Assembly: GCF_001428685.1 (NCBI RefSeq)
Contig: NZ_LMIK01000006.1
Span: forward strand, 422,809-486,808
From: Lysobacter sp. Root76
GTDB taxonomy: Bacteria; Pseudomonadota; Gammaproteobacteria; Xanthomonadales; Xanthomonadaceae
Length of the DNA stretch: 64,000 nt
Direction of reading: 5' to 3'
How positions within the stretch are numbered: position 1 is the first letter of the stretch; every line of letters starts with the position of its first letter. The position numbers and the translations under genes are program-made. Below, one piece after another: positions 35,413 to 47,239 of this stretch. A model generated the notes under the pieces. The model was not told where the DNA came from and searched no databases. It worked only from the letters and a program-made list of their open reading frames with translations.

Positions 35413-35862
35413 TCAGGGGCTCGGATCGGTGAACTGCACGTTCACGATCATCGCGTTCTGGATCAGCACGTTGGAACCGGTGTTCTGGATCACCGTGTTG
35501 ATGCCGTTGGCGTTGCCGAAGGCGCCGCCGCCGACGGCGTTGGCGCCGCTGACGATCTTCTCGGCGACGTTGTCGCTGACCCGGCCGTCGACCAGGATGC
35601 GGTTGTCGACGCTCTTCTCGCCGCCGCGCAGGCCCGAGAGCCGGTCGGCATCGACGGTGGCGCCGATGCCGTCGACGCCGCGCGGTATCGCGTCGCGGTC
35701 GACGGCCGCGACGATCGGCAGCTCCATCGGCGCGCTATGCGCCGTGATCGGTTGCAGGTCGGCGTCGATCCCGAGATCGGACGCCGCTGCGGGGAATATC
35801 GCCAGCCACGCGAGCGCGGCCAGACCGGTGGTGATGCGTATTGCGGGGCAGTACGGGCGCAT
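35413..35862 (-). CDS. small exported protein with double-glycine and IQN motifs
   Basis: A 149-residue protein with a signal peptide (TTGLAALAWLAIFPAAAS). Residues 73-81 read DRLSGLRGG, a double-glycine motif shared with the 34146 protein. The last 30 residues (GINTVIQNTG, NVLIQNAMIVNVQF) align well with the end of the Gly-rich protein upstream (GIMVAAQNSG, SLIQQGITVQANL). No catalytic residues are seen. It lies 10 bp before the C39 peptidase gene. It may be a minor fibre component, nucleator or chaperone of the Fap-like system. Confidence 0.6.
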   Translation of the reverse strand: MRPYCPAIRITTGLAALAWLAIFPAAASDLGIDADLQPITAHSAPMELPIVAAVDRDAIPRGVDGIGATVDADRLSGLRGGEKSVDNRILVDGRVSDNVAEKIVSGANAVGGGAFGNANGINTVIQNTGSNVLIQNAMIVNVQFTDPSP

Positions 35863-36008
35863 GGTCAGTCTCCTTCGCCATGCGTTCCGCCAAGTGCGTG
35901 CCCAGGACGTCGTCGCGGCAGCGGCGGCGTCCCGGACACGCGTGATGCGCCGTGTACGGGGGAGGACGGCGTTCCTGGGAACGCGTGCGGCGCATCGTGG
36001 AGGAGCGC

Positions 36009-36932
36009 TTATGGGCCCACGGTCAGGTTGGCTTGCACGGTGATGCCCTGCTGGATCAGTGACGCGAAGCCGCTGTTCTGGGCCGCCACCATGATCCCGG
36101 CCGCCGACTGTCCGACGCTGGTCATGTTGTTGGACATGTCGAACGCACCGGCATCGTTGGTCAGTGCGCCGCCCGCGCCGCCGGCACCGCCCGCACCGCC
36201 GGTCGCCGAACCGCCGGTACCGCCGCTGCCGCTGCCGCTGCCGCCCGCGCCGCCGTTGGAGGCGACCGAACCGGCACTGCCCGCCGTCGACGAGCTGGAG
36301 CCGCTGGTCGAAGTCGCGGCGCCCGAGCTACCGGCACCGCCGGTGCCGTCGCCGTTGCCCGCGGTCGCCGTGCTGCCGTCGCCGTCGCCGTTGCTGGCGC
36401 TGCCGCCATCGCCGCCGCCGTCGCCGCCGACCGCCACGCTCAGCGATCCGGCGCCGCCGGTGTCGCTGCCCGCGTCGCCGCCACGGCCGTTATTGCCGTC
36501 GGCCCAGCCGCCGTCGCCGCCGCTGCCGTCGCCGCCAGAGCCTTCGCCGCCCAAGGCATCGCCGCCGCGGCCGCCGCCGCCGCCATTGGCATTGCCCGTG
36601 TTCTGGGCGACGTTGCCGATGTCGCGCACGCGGATATCGGTAACGTAACCATCGAGCCGGGTCGTGGCGATGGCGCGGTTGCTGTTGAACGAGTTCGAGA
36701 AGGTCGCGGTGGCGGTACCGCCATTGTTGGCCGCGGCGGTGCCGTAGCCACTGGCGCGCGCACGGCCGTCGTTGTTGCGGTTGTCGCCGGCACTGTTGTC
36801 GGAATTATCGGTCGCGCTGAGGCTGTCGTCGCCGTCGCCGCTTTCGTTGTTGGTCTGTTGGGCCCAGGTCTGGCCCGCGAAACCTAGACCGAGAATCACC
36901 GCTGTTGCCATCAGGCTGTTACGAATGCGCAT
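36009..36932 (-). CDS. Gly/Ser/Ala-rich exported protein, candidate amyloid subunit
   Basis: A 307-residue protein. A signal peptide (NSLMATAVILGLGFAGQTWAQ) precedes an Asn/Asp-rich region (SGDGDDSLSATDNSDNS), a conserved-looking segment (SNSFNSNRAIATTRLDG, IRVRDIGNVAQNTGNA), about 150 residues of Gly/Ser/Ala/Asp low complexity (many GGDG and GGAG units), and a C-terminal 29-residue motif beginning GIMVAAQNSGFASLIQQ. It is the first gene of the operon; ATG 36932 has AGGAG about 8 bases upstream, which rules out the longer open frame. Composition, position and the shared C-terminal motif suggest the fibre-forming subunit or a FapB/FapC analogue. Confidence 0.65.
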   Translation of the reverse strand: MRIRNSLMATAVILGLGFAGQTWAQQTNNESGDGDDSLSATDNSDNSAGDNRNNDGRARASGYGTAAANNGGTATATFSNSFNSNRAIATTRLDGYVTDIRVRDIGNVAQNTGNANGGGGGRGGDALGGEGSGGDGSGGDGGWADGNNGRGGDAGSDTGGAGSLSVAVGGDGGGDGGSASNGDGDGSTATAGNGDGTGGAGSSGAATSTSGSSSSTAGSAGSVASNGGAGGSGSGSGGTGGSATGGAGGAGGAGGALTNDAGAFDMSNNMTSVGQSAAGIMVAAQNSGFASLIQQGITVQANLTVGP

Positions 36933-37232
36933 TGTTGTTCTCCTTATCACGCCGAGCGAGGCCAGGGGGAGGCATCGGATCACGACGCATCCCACTACAC
37001 GCAACAGCGGTGCCACGATTGGTTCAGGTGGCGCAAACGTCCACTGGGCGGGGCTCGGGGACAGGCGCAGCGCAGGTGCGGAAATTGCGCGGCCGACGAA
37101 GGGCCGCGCAGACGCGCGAAAGGTTGCGGCGATGAAACATGCCGGGCCGGCGAGACGCCGAAAGCGATGGCCGCAGCGGGCGCAGGCGCTTGATTGCCTT
37201 AGGATCGCGGGACCGGCACCGTGATTCAGTCT
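36933..37232. other. leader region upstream of the Fap-like operon
   Basis: About 300 bp between the operator candidate and the first gene. It contains no gene; a GAAACATG motif at about 37135-37142 echoes half of the inverted repeat at 37233. If the AT-rich element is the promoter, this would be a long untranslated leader. Confidence 0.4.
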
Positions 37233-37254
37233 GATGTTTCAACGACGAAACATC
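37233..37254. promoter_or_regulatory. perfect inverted repeat GATGTTTC-n6-GAAACATC
   Basis: GATGTTTC (37233-37240), AACGAC, then GAAACATC (37247-37254). It lies just downstream, in the minus-strand sense, of an AT-rich promoter-like island and about 300 bp before the Fap-like operon. The symmetry and 14-bp centre-to-centre spacing suit a dimeric repressor or activator. Confidence 0.5.
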
Positions 37255-37270
37255 GGATTCTTCCGGATGC

Positions 37271-37330
37271 GTTAAAGTCGTTATTTAGTTATATAAATCA
37301 ATTACTTGAATAAATAATTTAAAGTGATTT
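37271..37330 (-). promoter_or_regulatory. AT-rich promoter-like island upstream of the Fap-like operon
   Basis: Sixty bases of strongly AT-rich DNA in an otherwise GC-rich window. On the minus strand TTGATT and TATAAC are visible within it. It is the only such island between crcB and the operon, so promoter or H-NS-like protein binding is plausible. Confidence 0.45.
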
Positions 37331-37357
37331 CCCGGTTACGTTCGCGACCGCCGACGC

Positions 37358-37738
37358 TCAACCCAGCCCAGCGCGCACGCTCGCCATACCCAGCGCCGTC
37401 ATCGCCAGCGAGCCGAACAAATGCAGGGACGCCATCGCCAAGGCCCAGCCGTATTGCTGGCGCAGCAGTTGCTGGGTCACCTCGGCCGAGAAGGTCGAGA
37501 ACGTGGTCAGCCCGCCGAGCAGGCCGGTGATCGCGAACAGCCTCCACTCCGGCGCGATCGCGGCGTGGCCGTCGAACCAGGCCACCGCCAGGCCGACGCC
37601 GTAGCCGCCGATCAGGTTGGCCGCGAGCGTGCCCAGCGGCAGGTTCGCCTCGGCCGGATTGAGCCACAAGGACAAACCCCAGCGCGCCCAGGCACCGAGC
37701 GCGGCGCCCAGGCCGATGGCGAGGAAGGCATAGGGCAT
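37358..37738 (-). CDS. crcB: CrcB/FluC fluoride ion channel
   Basis: A 126-residue protein with four membrane helices and the family signatures GALLG-like GAALGAWARWGLS at the N terminus, GTLAANLIGGYGVG (Asn lining the pore) and GLLGGLTTFSTFSAE (the Phe box and Na+ site). Forms a dual-topology dimer that exports fluoride. It follows rarA with a 26-bp gap, a common pairing in xanthomonads. No fluoride riboswitch was seen in that gap. Confidence 0.95.
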   Translation of the reverse strand: MPYAFLAIGLGAALGAWARWGLSLWLNPAEANLPLGTLAANLIGGYGVGLAVAWFDGHAAIAPEWRLFAITGLLGGLTTFSTFSAEVTQQLLRQQYGWALAMASLHLFGSLAMTALGMASVRAGLG

Positions 37739-37764
37739 CGCGTCGTTCTCCGGACGGTGTCGAA

Positions 37765-39123
37765 TCAGTCGTCGCCGCGCGCCTGGGCACGCGCCGCGCG
37801 CAGGCGCTCGAGCTTGTCCTTGAGCTTGATCTCCAGGCCGCGCTCGACGGGCCGGTAGTACACGCGCTCGCCCATCTCGTCCGGGAACCCGGTCTGGTCA
37901 AGGGCGATGCCGCCTTCGGCATCGTGGTCGTACTGGTAGCCCTGGGCGTAGCCGAGCTGTTTCATCAGCTTGGTCGGCGCATTGCGCAGGTGCATCGGCA
38001 CCGCCTGGGTGCCGTACTCGGCCACGTCGCTGCGGGCCGCGTTGTAGGCGGCATAGGCGGCGTTGGATTTGGCGGTGCTGGCCAGATAGATCGCCAGCTG
38101 CGCGAAGGCGAGTTCGCCTTCGGGGCTGCCGAGGCGGTCGTAGGTGTCCCAGGCTTCCAGCGCCATCTGCAGCGCGCGCGGATCGGCCAGGCCGATGTCC
38201 TCGACCGCCATTCGGGTCAGGCGCCGGGCCAGGTAGGCCGGATCGCAGCCGCCGTCGAGCATGCGCGCCAGCCAGTACAGGGCGGCGTCGGGATTGGAGC
38301 TGCGCACGGATTTGTGCAGGGCCGAGATCTGGTCGTAGAACTGCTCGCCGCCCTTGTCGAAACGGCGGGTGCGGTCGGCCAGGACCTGGGCCAGGGTGGC
38401 CTCGGTGATGCGTCCGCCCTCGTCGGCGGCCAGCTCGGCGGCGATCTCCAGCAGGGTCAGGCCGCGGCGCACGTCGCCGTCGGCGGCGCCGGCGATCTGC
38501 TGCAGCAGTTCGTCCTCGACCTCGATGCCCTGCCCGCCCAGGCCGCGCTCCTCGTCGGCGAGCGCGTGGCGCAGGGCGACCGCGATGTCGTCGGCCGAGA
38601 CCGCCTCCATCACGTGCACGCGGCAGCGCGAGAGCAGCGCCGAATTGAGTTCGAACGAAGGGTTCTCGGTGGTCGCGCCGACGAACAGGATGGTGCCGCG
38701 CTCGATGTGCGGCAGGAACGCGTCCTGCTGGGCCTTGTTGAAGCGGTGGACCTCGTCGACGAACAGCACCGTGCGGCGACCGTCGGCGAAACGGTGCGCG
38801 GCCTCGGCCAGCACCTGGCGCACCTCCGGCAGGCCCGACAGCACCGCCGAGATCGCGCGGAACTCGGCATCGGAGTAACGCGCCAACAGCAGCGCCAGCG
38901 TGGTCTTGCCGCAGCCCGGCGGGCCCCACAGGATCATCGAATGCACGTGCCCGGACTCGACCGCGCGGCGCAGCGCAGTGCCGGGCGCGAGCAGGCGGCG
39001 CTGGCCGACCATGTCGTCCAGGCTGCGCGGCCGCATGCGCTCGGCGAGCGGACGCAGGCCCTCGCGGTCGACGCTGAGCAGGTCGGGTTCGTCCTCGGAT
39101 CGGCGGGAGTTTCGGCGGGCCAC
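37765..39123 (-). CDS. rarA: replication-associated recombination protein A
   Basis: A 452-residue AAA+ ATPase of the RarA/MgsA (WRNIP1) family. Walker A GPPGCGKTTLA, Walker B VLFVDEVHRFNKAQQD, sensor 1 GATTENPSFELNSALLSRC and the RarA C-terminal tetramerisation region (LHKSVRSSNPDAALYWLARML) are clear. Acts at stalled replication forks. GTG 39123 (VARRNSRRSEDEPDLL) is a likely start because the frame upstream has no family similarity; an ATG at 39168 and an internal Met before RPRSLDDMVGQ are alternatives. Confidence 0.93.
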   Translation of the reverse strand: MARRNSRRSEDEPDLLSVDREGLRPLAERMRPRSLDDMVGQRRLLAPGTALRRAVESGHVHSMILWGPPGCGKTTLALLLARYSDAEFRAISAVLSGLPEVRQVLAEAAHRFADGRRTVLFVDEVHRFNKAQQDAFLPHIERGTILFVGATTENPSFELNSALLSRCRVHVMEAVSADDIAVALRHALADEERGLGGQGIEVEDELLQQIAGAADGDVRRGLTLLEIAAELAADEGGRITEATLAQVLADRTRRFDKGGEQFYDQISALHKSVRSSNPDAALYWLARMLDGGCDPAYLARRLTRMAVEDIGLADPRALQMALEAWDTYDRLGSPEGELAFAQLAIYLASTAKSNAAYAAYNAARSDVAEYGTQAVPMHLRNAPTKLMKQLGYAQGYQYDHDAEGGIALDQTGFPDEMGERVYYRPVERGLEIKLKDKLERLRAARAQARGDD

Positions 39124-39355
39124 GGCGGGGGGCGCAAGCAAACGGTCGTATGGCCGACACGATAGCAAGTTCGCGCCGTCGCGGTGTCGGCCTGGGTCTC
39201 AAGGCATTGATACGCAAGGATTTGCCCGCGTCCCGCGGGCGCGCCGGCTCATAAATACGCCGGCTCACAAGCGCGCGCCTCGCGCGTTGGCATTACCGGG
39301 CCGGCGCCTGTGCCGCCCGGCGCAACGATGCGCCCCGCCCCTACCGGATCCCGCG

Positions 39356-39883
39356 ATGGCGAACTTCGATCAGTACCTCCCGCAACTGCTGCAGTTCGAA
39401 GGCGGCTACGTCGACGATCCCGCCGACCCCGGCGGTGCGACCAACAAGGGCATCACCCTGCGCACCTTCCAGGTCCACGCGCAAACCTTGCTGGGCGTGG
39501 CCCCGACCCTGGCCAACCTGCAGGCGCTCAGCGATCAACAGGCCGCGACGCTGTACCGCAGCTTGTACTGGGACCCGTTGCAGGGCGACCAAATCGCATT
39601 GCAATGTCTGGCCGAGGACCTGTTCGATTTCTACGTCAACGCCGGCGTGCATGCGGTGTTCCTGCTGCAGCGCCTGCTCGGCGCGCCGGTCGCGGTGGAC
39701 GGAGCGTTCGGCGCCGACACCCTGGCCGCGCTGCAAGCCAGCGACCAGCGCACCTTGTACGCGCGCTACCGCCAGGGCCGGCTCGACTACTACCGCCAGC
39801 TCGCCGCGCAGCATCCGCTGCTGCAACGCTTTCTCGCCGGCTGGCTGCGGCGCGCTCAATGGTTTCCGGTGAGCGCGCCGTAG
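39356..39883 (+). CDS. GH108-type N-acetylmuramidase (endolysin-like)
   Basis: A 175-residue protein with the glycoside hydrolase 108 signature: Glu in LLQFEGGYVDDPADPGGATNKGIT is the catalytic acid, then LYRSLYWDP and DLFDFYVNAGV as in phage and secretion-associated muramidases, and a C-terminal peptidoglycan-binding-3 type helix (RRLLGAPVAVDGAFG-like, reading LLGAPVAVDGAFGADTL). No signal peptide, so release would need a holin, lysis or a secretion system. It sits on the plus strand between lolA and rarA, which are on the minus strand and are normally adjacent, so it looks inserted. Confidence 0.88.
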   Translation: MANFDQYLPQLLQFEGGYVDDPADPGGATNKGITLRTFQVHAQTLLGVAPTLANLQALSDQQAATLYRSLYWDPLQGDQIALQCLAEDLFDFYVNAGVHAVFLLQRLLGAPVAVDGAFGADTLAALQASDQRTLYARYRQGRLDYYRQLAAQHPLLQRFLAGWLRRAQWFPVSAP

Positions 39884-39898
39884 GCCGGGCTGCGTATG

Positions 39899-40561
39899 TC
39901 AGCGCTCGCCGATCACGTCCACACCGGCCGGCGGCGCGAACTTGAACTTGCCGGCCGGAAACGTCGGGTTGCGCTTCCAGCCGCTGAAGACGATCTCGGT
40001 GCGCTGACCCAGGCTGTCGACGACCTGCATCCGGGCCAGGCCGCTGGCGTTGAAGCCGAGCTTGGCGGAGCGGAAGTTGGCTTCGGCCTCCTTCTTCGGC
40101 GCCAGCGACAGCCAGTTCAGACCTTCGGCGACGCCGGCGTCCTTGACCACGAACTGGGCGTCGAGCTTGCTCGGGTCGATCAGCGCCGACAGCGGGCTGT
40201 TCTGCTCCTCGGCACCCTGCGGGCGCACGGTGACCTGCTGCAGGTCGGGATCGTTGACCCAGACCTTCTTGCCGTCGGCGACGATCAGCTGCGGGTACGG
40301 CTTGACGTATTCCCAGCGGAACAGGCGCGGCGCCGACAGGGCCAGGTTGCCGCTGGAGGCTTCCTTGCGCTTGCCGTTGGCGTCGAACACCTGCTGGCTG
40401 AACTGCCCTTCCAGGCCCTTGAGGCCGCGGGTGAAGCTGTTGAGGTCGTCGCGCGCGGCGGCGGCCGCGGCGCCGGCGAAGGCCATGCCGGTCAACAGCG
40501 TGGCGGCGACCAGGACGATGCGCGCGGCATGGCGGGCGGTGGGAAGGACGGACAGGCTCAT
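39899..40561 (-). CDS. lolA: outer-membrane lipoprotein carrier protein LolA
   Basis: A 220-residue periplasmic chaperone. A signal peptide (ARIVLVAATLLTGMAFAGAAAAAA) precedes the LolA half-barrel: LKGLEGQFSQQVFDANGKRK, RLFRWEYVKPYPQLIVADGK and the FSGWKRNPTFP segment near the end. Transfers lipoproteins from the LolCDE complex to LolB. ATG 40561 starts the signal peptide. It lies downstream of ftsK and a hypothetical gene, the usual xanthomonad order. Confidence 0.95.
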   Translation of the reverse strand: MSLSVLPTARHAARIVLVAATLLTGMAFAGAAAAAARDDLNSFTRGLKGLEGQFSQQVFDANGKRKEASSGNLALSAPRLFRWEYVKPYPQLIVADGKKVWVNDPDLQQVTVRPQGAEEQNSPLSALIDPSKLDAQFVVKDAGVAEGLNWLSLAPKKEAEANFRSAKLGFNASGLARMQVVDSLGQRTEIVFSGWKRNPTFPAGKFKFAPPAGVDVIGER

Positions 40562-40720
40562 GCGATCGATCGCTCCGGAAAGACGTGCTGCGGCGAGTCT
40601 GCCGCGAGCAAACTGAATAGGTGCTGCGCAATGCACCAGTATCGCGCGAACGGGCACGCCGCGTTCAGCCCCGCGACGGCGGCGTGAGCGGTGCGCGGCC
40701 GCACCAATGCGTCGGCAGGA

Positions 40721-41719
40721 TCAGAAATCGCGCAGCGCGCTGCGCTTGCTCTCCGACTCGATCTGGCGATGCGGCGATTCCGCGGGCGCGGCTTGCAGGC
40801 CCACGTTCGGGCGCTCGCTCTCCAGGTGTTCGCAGCGTCCGGATTCGTCGCAGGAATACACCTGCGGGGCCGCCGCGACCACCGAGGCGTCGCTGTCGCT
40901 GCCGACGGTGACATAGGCGCCGGTCGCACGCGGCGGCATCGGCACCGCCGCGGCACGAGCCAGCGCGGCGTTCGCGGCAGCGGTCACGCCGCCGCTGGCC
41001 GCGGGTGCGGCGATCGCTCCGGCGCCATCGTCCAGCGGCAGGATCGCGACCGCATCGGTATCGGCGGTCGAGGGCGCGGGCACGGTGATCGCGACCGCGC
41101 CGCGCTTGAGCGCGGGGACGGATACGGACGGCAGCGGCGCCGTGCGCGCGAGGGCGGCCTCGGGGGCGCTAGTCGGCGCGACCGACGAAGCGGTCGTTGC
41201 GGATGCCGCAGCCGACGCCGAAGCAGCGGCCGGACGCAGGTCTGCGGCAGACGTCGTCATCGTCATCGTCATCGTCGTCGCAGATGCGTGCGCCACGCCC
41301 GCGGTCGGCGCAGGCAGGACCGCATCGGCGGACGGCACGGGTTCGGGCAGCGCGCTGGGATGGGCCGCCCTCGCCTTCGCCACGGTCGGCGAGCTCGATG
41401 CCGGTGCCGCAACTTGCGTGGAGACGGCGGTCGCGGCAGGCCTCGGCGCGACTGCAGCACCATCGGTCGCCGGCGCGGCGGCGCGACGGGCTTGCGCGGC
41501 GATCGCGACGGGCGCCGCAACCGCTGGAGGCTGCGTCCGCTCAGGCGCAGGCGTAGCGGCCCGTTGCGGCGGCGGCAGCCGCTTGGCCGGATCCTGATCG
41601 CGCAGCGACGGGGTGTTGCGCCACAGCACCCATTCCTGGGCCTGGGCCGCCGGCGAGGCGCACACGACGATCACGAGCGCCGTGACGACGGCCCCCGTCC
41701 TGCTCGAATACCAGGCCAT
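40721..41719 (-). CDS. Ala/Pro-rich exported protein of unknown function
   Basis: A 332-residue protein with a signal peptide (AVVTALVIVVCASPAAQAQ) followed by EWVLWRNTPSLRDQ, then 250 residues of Ala/Pro/Ser/Thr-rich low complexity including TMTMTMT (encoded by a GTCATC hexamer run near 41257-41275). The C terminus has a Cys pair in YSCDESGRCEHLES. It resembles surface or linker proteins and has no recognised domain. It lies between ftsK and lolA on the same strand. Confidence 0.6.
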   Translation of the reverse strand: MAWYSSRTGAVVTALVIVVCASPAAQAQEWVLWRNTPSLRDQDPAKRLPPPQRAATPAPERTQPPAVAAPVAIAAQARRAAAPATDGAAVAPRPAATAVSTQVAAPASSSPTVAKARAAHPSALPEPVPSADAVLPAPTAGVAHASATTMTMTMTTSAADLRPAAASASAAASATTASSVAPTSAPEAALARTAPLPSVSVPALKRGAVAITVPAPSTADTDAVAILPLDDGAGAIAAPAASGGVTAAANAALARAAAVPMPPRATGAYVTVGSDSDASVVAAAPQVYSCDESGRCEHLESERPNVGLQAAPAESPHRQIESESKRSALRDF

Positions 41720-41845
41720 GCGGCCATCCCCCGAGTCCGAACCGCGTTGTTCCCCCCGAAGGGCCAGCTTAGGCGGTCGTCGTGACAGCCGCCAGTCCGG
41801 GGCCGGCCGTCCGTCGGCGTGCGGCCCGGTTTGGGCGGCGCGGCC

Positions 41846-44197
<2,352 letters not shown>

Positions 44198-44279
44198 CGT
44201 GATGTTCTGCCTTAGCTAGATTCCGTTAGTTATTGAATATACGGCGAAACAAAGCGAAATAACAGCACGTTCACAGCAA

Positions 44280-44345
44280 GATCCCCGCCGCAGCGGGGAT
44301 CCGTCGGTGCCCGTGGGCACCGTGCCGCCGTTCCGTTACCGGAAC
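44280..44345. terminator. three tandem hairpins between ald and ftsK
   Basis: GATCCCCGC-cgca-GCGGGGATC (44280-44301), CGGTGCCC-gt-GGGCACCG (44305-44322) and GTTCCG-ttac-CGGAAC (44330-44345) are three perfect stem-loops in 66 bases, directly downstream of ald. No long T-run follows. They could stop transcription of ald before ftsK or stabilise its mRNA 3' end. Confidence 0.45.
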
Positions 44346-44389
44346 CGCGACCGGCCCAGGCTCCACGAACAAGCCTGCCTGCCGCCACG

Positions 44390-46653
<2,264 letters not shown>

Positions 46654-46655
46654 GC

Positions 46656-46799
46656 GTGCGCGCCGCGCTCCTGAGCCTGCTGCTGGCGGCCGCGCTGCCG
46701 GCGGCGGCGCAGGCGCGCGAACCCGGCTTGTTCTGCAGGGACGATCGCGGCGAGCCGTTCGCGATCGTGCTGCCCTTCACCATCCAGCGGCCGCGCTGA
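46656..46799 (+). CDS. very small secreted peptide (47 residues)
   Basis: Reading from GTG 46656, two bases after the trxB stop, gives 47 residues: a signal peptide (AALLSLLLAAALPAAAQA) followed by a mature part REPGLFCRDDRGEPFAIV and a basic end IQRPR. Its stop overlaps the ATG of the next gene in TGATG, a junction typical of real coupled genes. One Cys would be left in the mature part. The family is not recognised. The evidence is the signal peptide and the two tight junctions. Confidence 0.5.
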   Translation: MRAALLSLLLAAALPAAAQAREPGLFCRDDRGEPFAIVLPFTIQRPR

Positions 46800-47239
46800 T
46801 GACTGCGCTGCAGATCCGCGACGACCGTCAGGCGCCGCTGTCGGACAGCGACTTCGCCGCGATCCACGGCTTCCTGTCGCAGTCGTACTGGGCCGCCGGC
46901 ATCCCCGCCGAGACCCTGCGCCGCGCCCTCGCCCACTCGCTGTGCTACCGCGGTTACGTCGACGGCGAGCTGGTCGCGTTCGCGCGCGCCGTCACCGATC
47001 ACGCCACCTTCGCCTACCTCGCCGACGTGTTCGTGCTGCCCGCGCAGCGCGGCCGCGGCCACGGCCGCGCGATCGTGCAGGCGCTGATGGACGACGCGCG
47101 CGTGCAGGGACTGCGCCGCTGGCACCTGGTCACGCGCGACATGCAGCGCCTGTACGCGGGCCTGGGTTTCGACGCGCTCGGCGAACCCGAGCGGCACATG
47201 CAACGCCACGACCCCGATGTCTACCGACGCCGCGACTGA
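46799..47239 (+). CDS. GNAT family N-acetyltransferase
   Basis: A 146-residue protein with the acetyl-CoA site in VLPAQRGRGHGRAIVQALM (Q/R-x-x-G-x-G/A) and the following helix, and a Tyr in MQRLYAGLGFDALGEP as general acid. The core resembles the small acetyltransferases of unknown target seen beside trxB in xanthomonads. It overlaps the stop of the 47-residue gene by one base and the next gene by 23 bases. Confidence 0.88.
   Translation: MTALQIRDDRQAPLSDSDFAAIHGFLSQSYWAAGIPAETLRRALAHSLCYRGYVDGELVAFARAVTDHATFAYLADVFVLPAQRGRGHGRAIVQALMDDARVQGLRRWHLVTRDMQRLYAGLGFDALGEPERHMQRHDPDVYRRRD

Noticed and set aside
32499..35432. 977-codon plus-strand frame across the Fap-like operon
   Set aside because: Antisense to four genes with signal peptides and family motifs; it has no motif of its own.
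37739..37764. Possible fluoride riboswitch before crcB
   Set aside because: The gap to rarA is only 26 bp and contains no riboswitch-like pairing.
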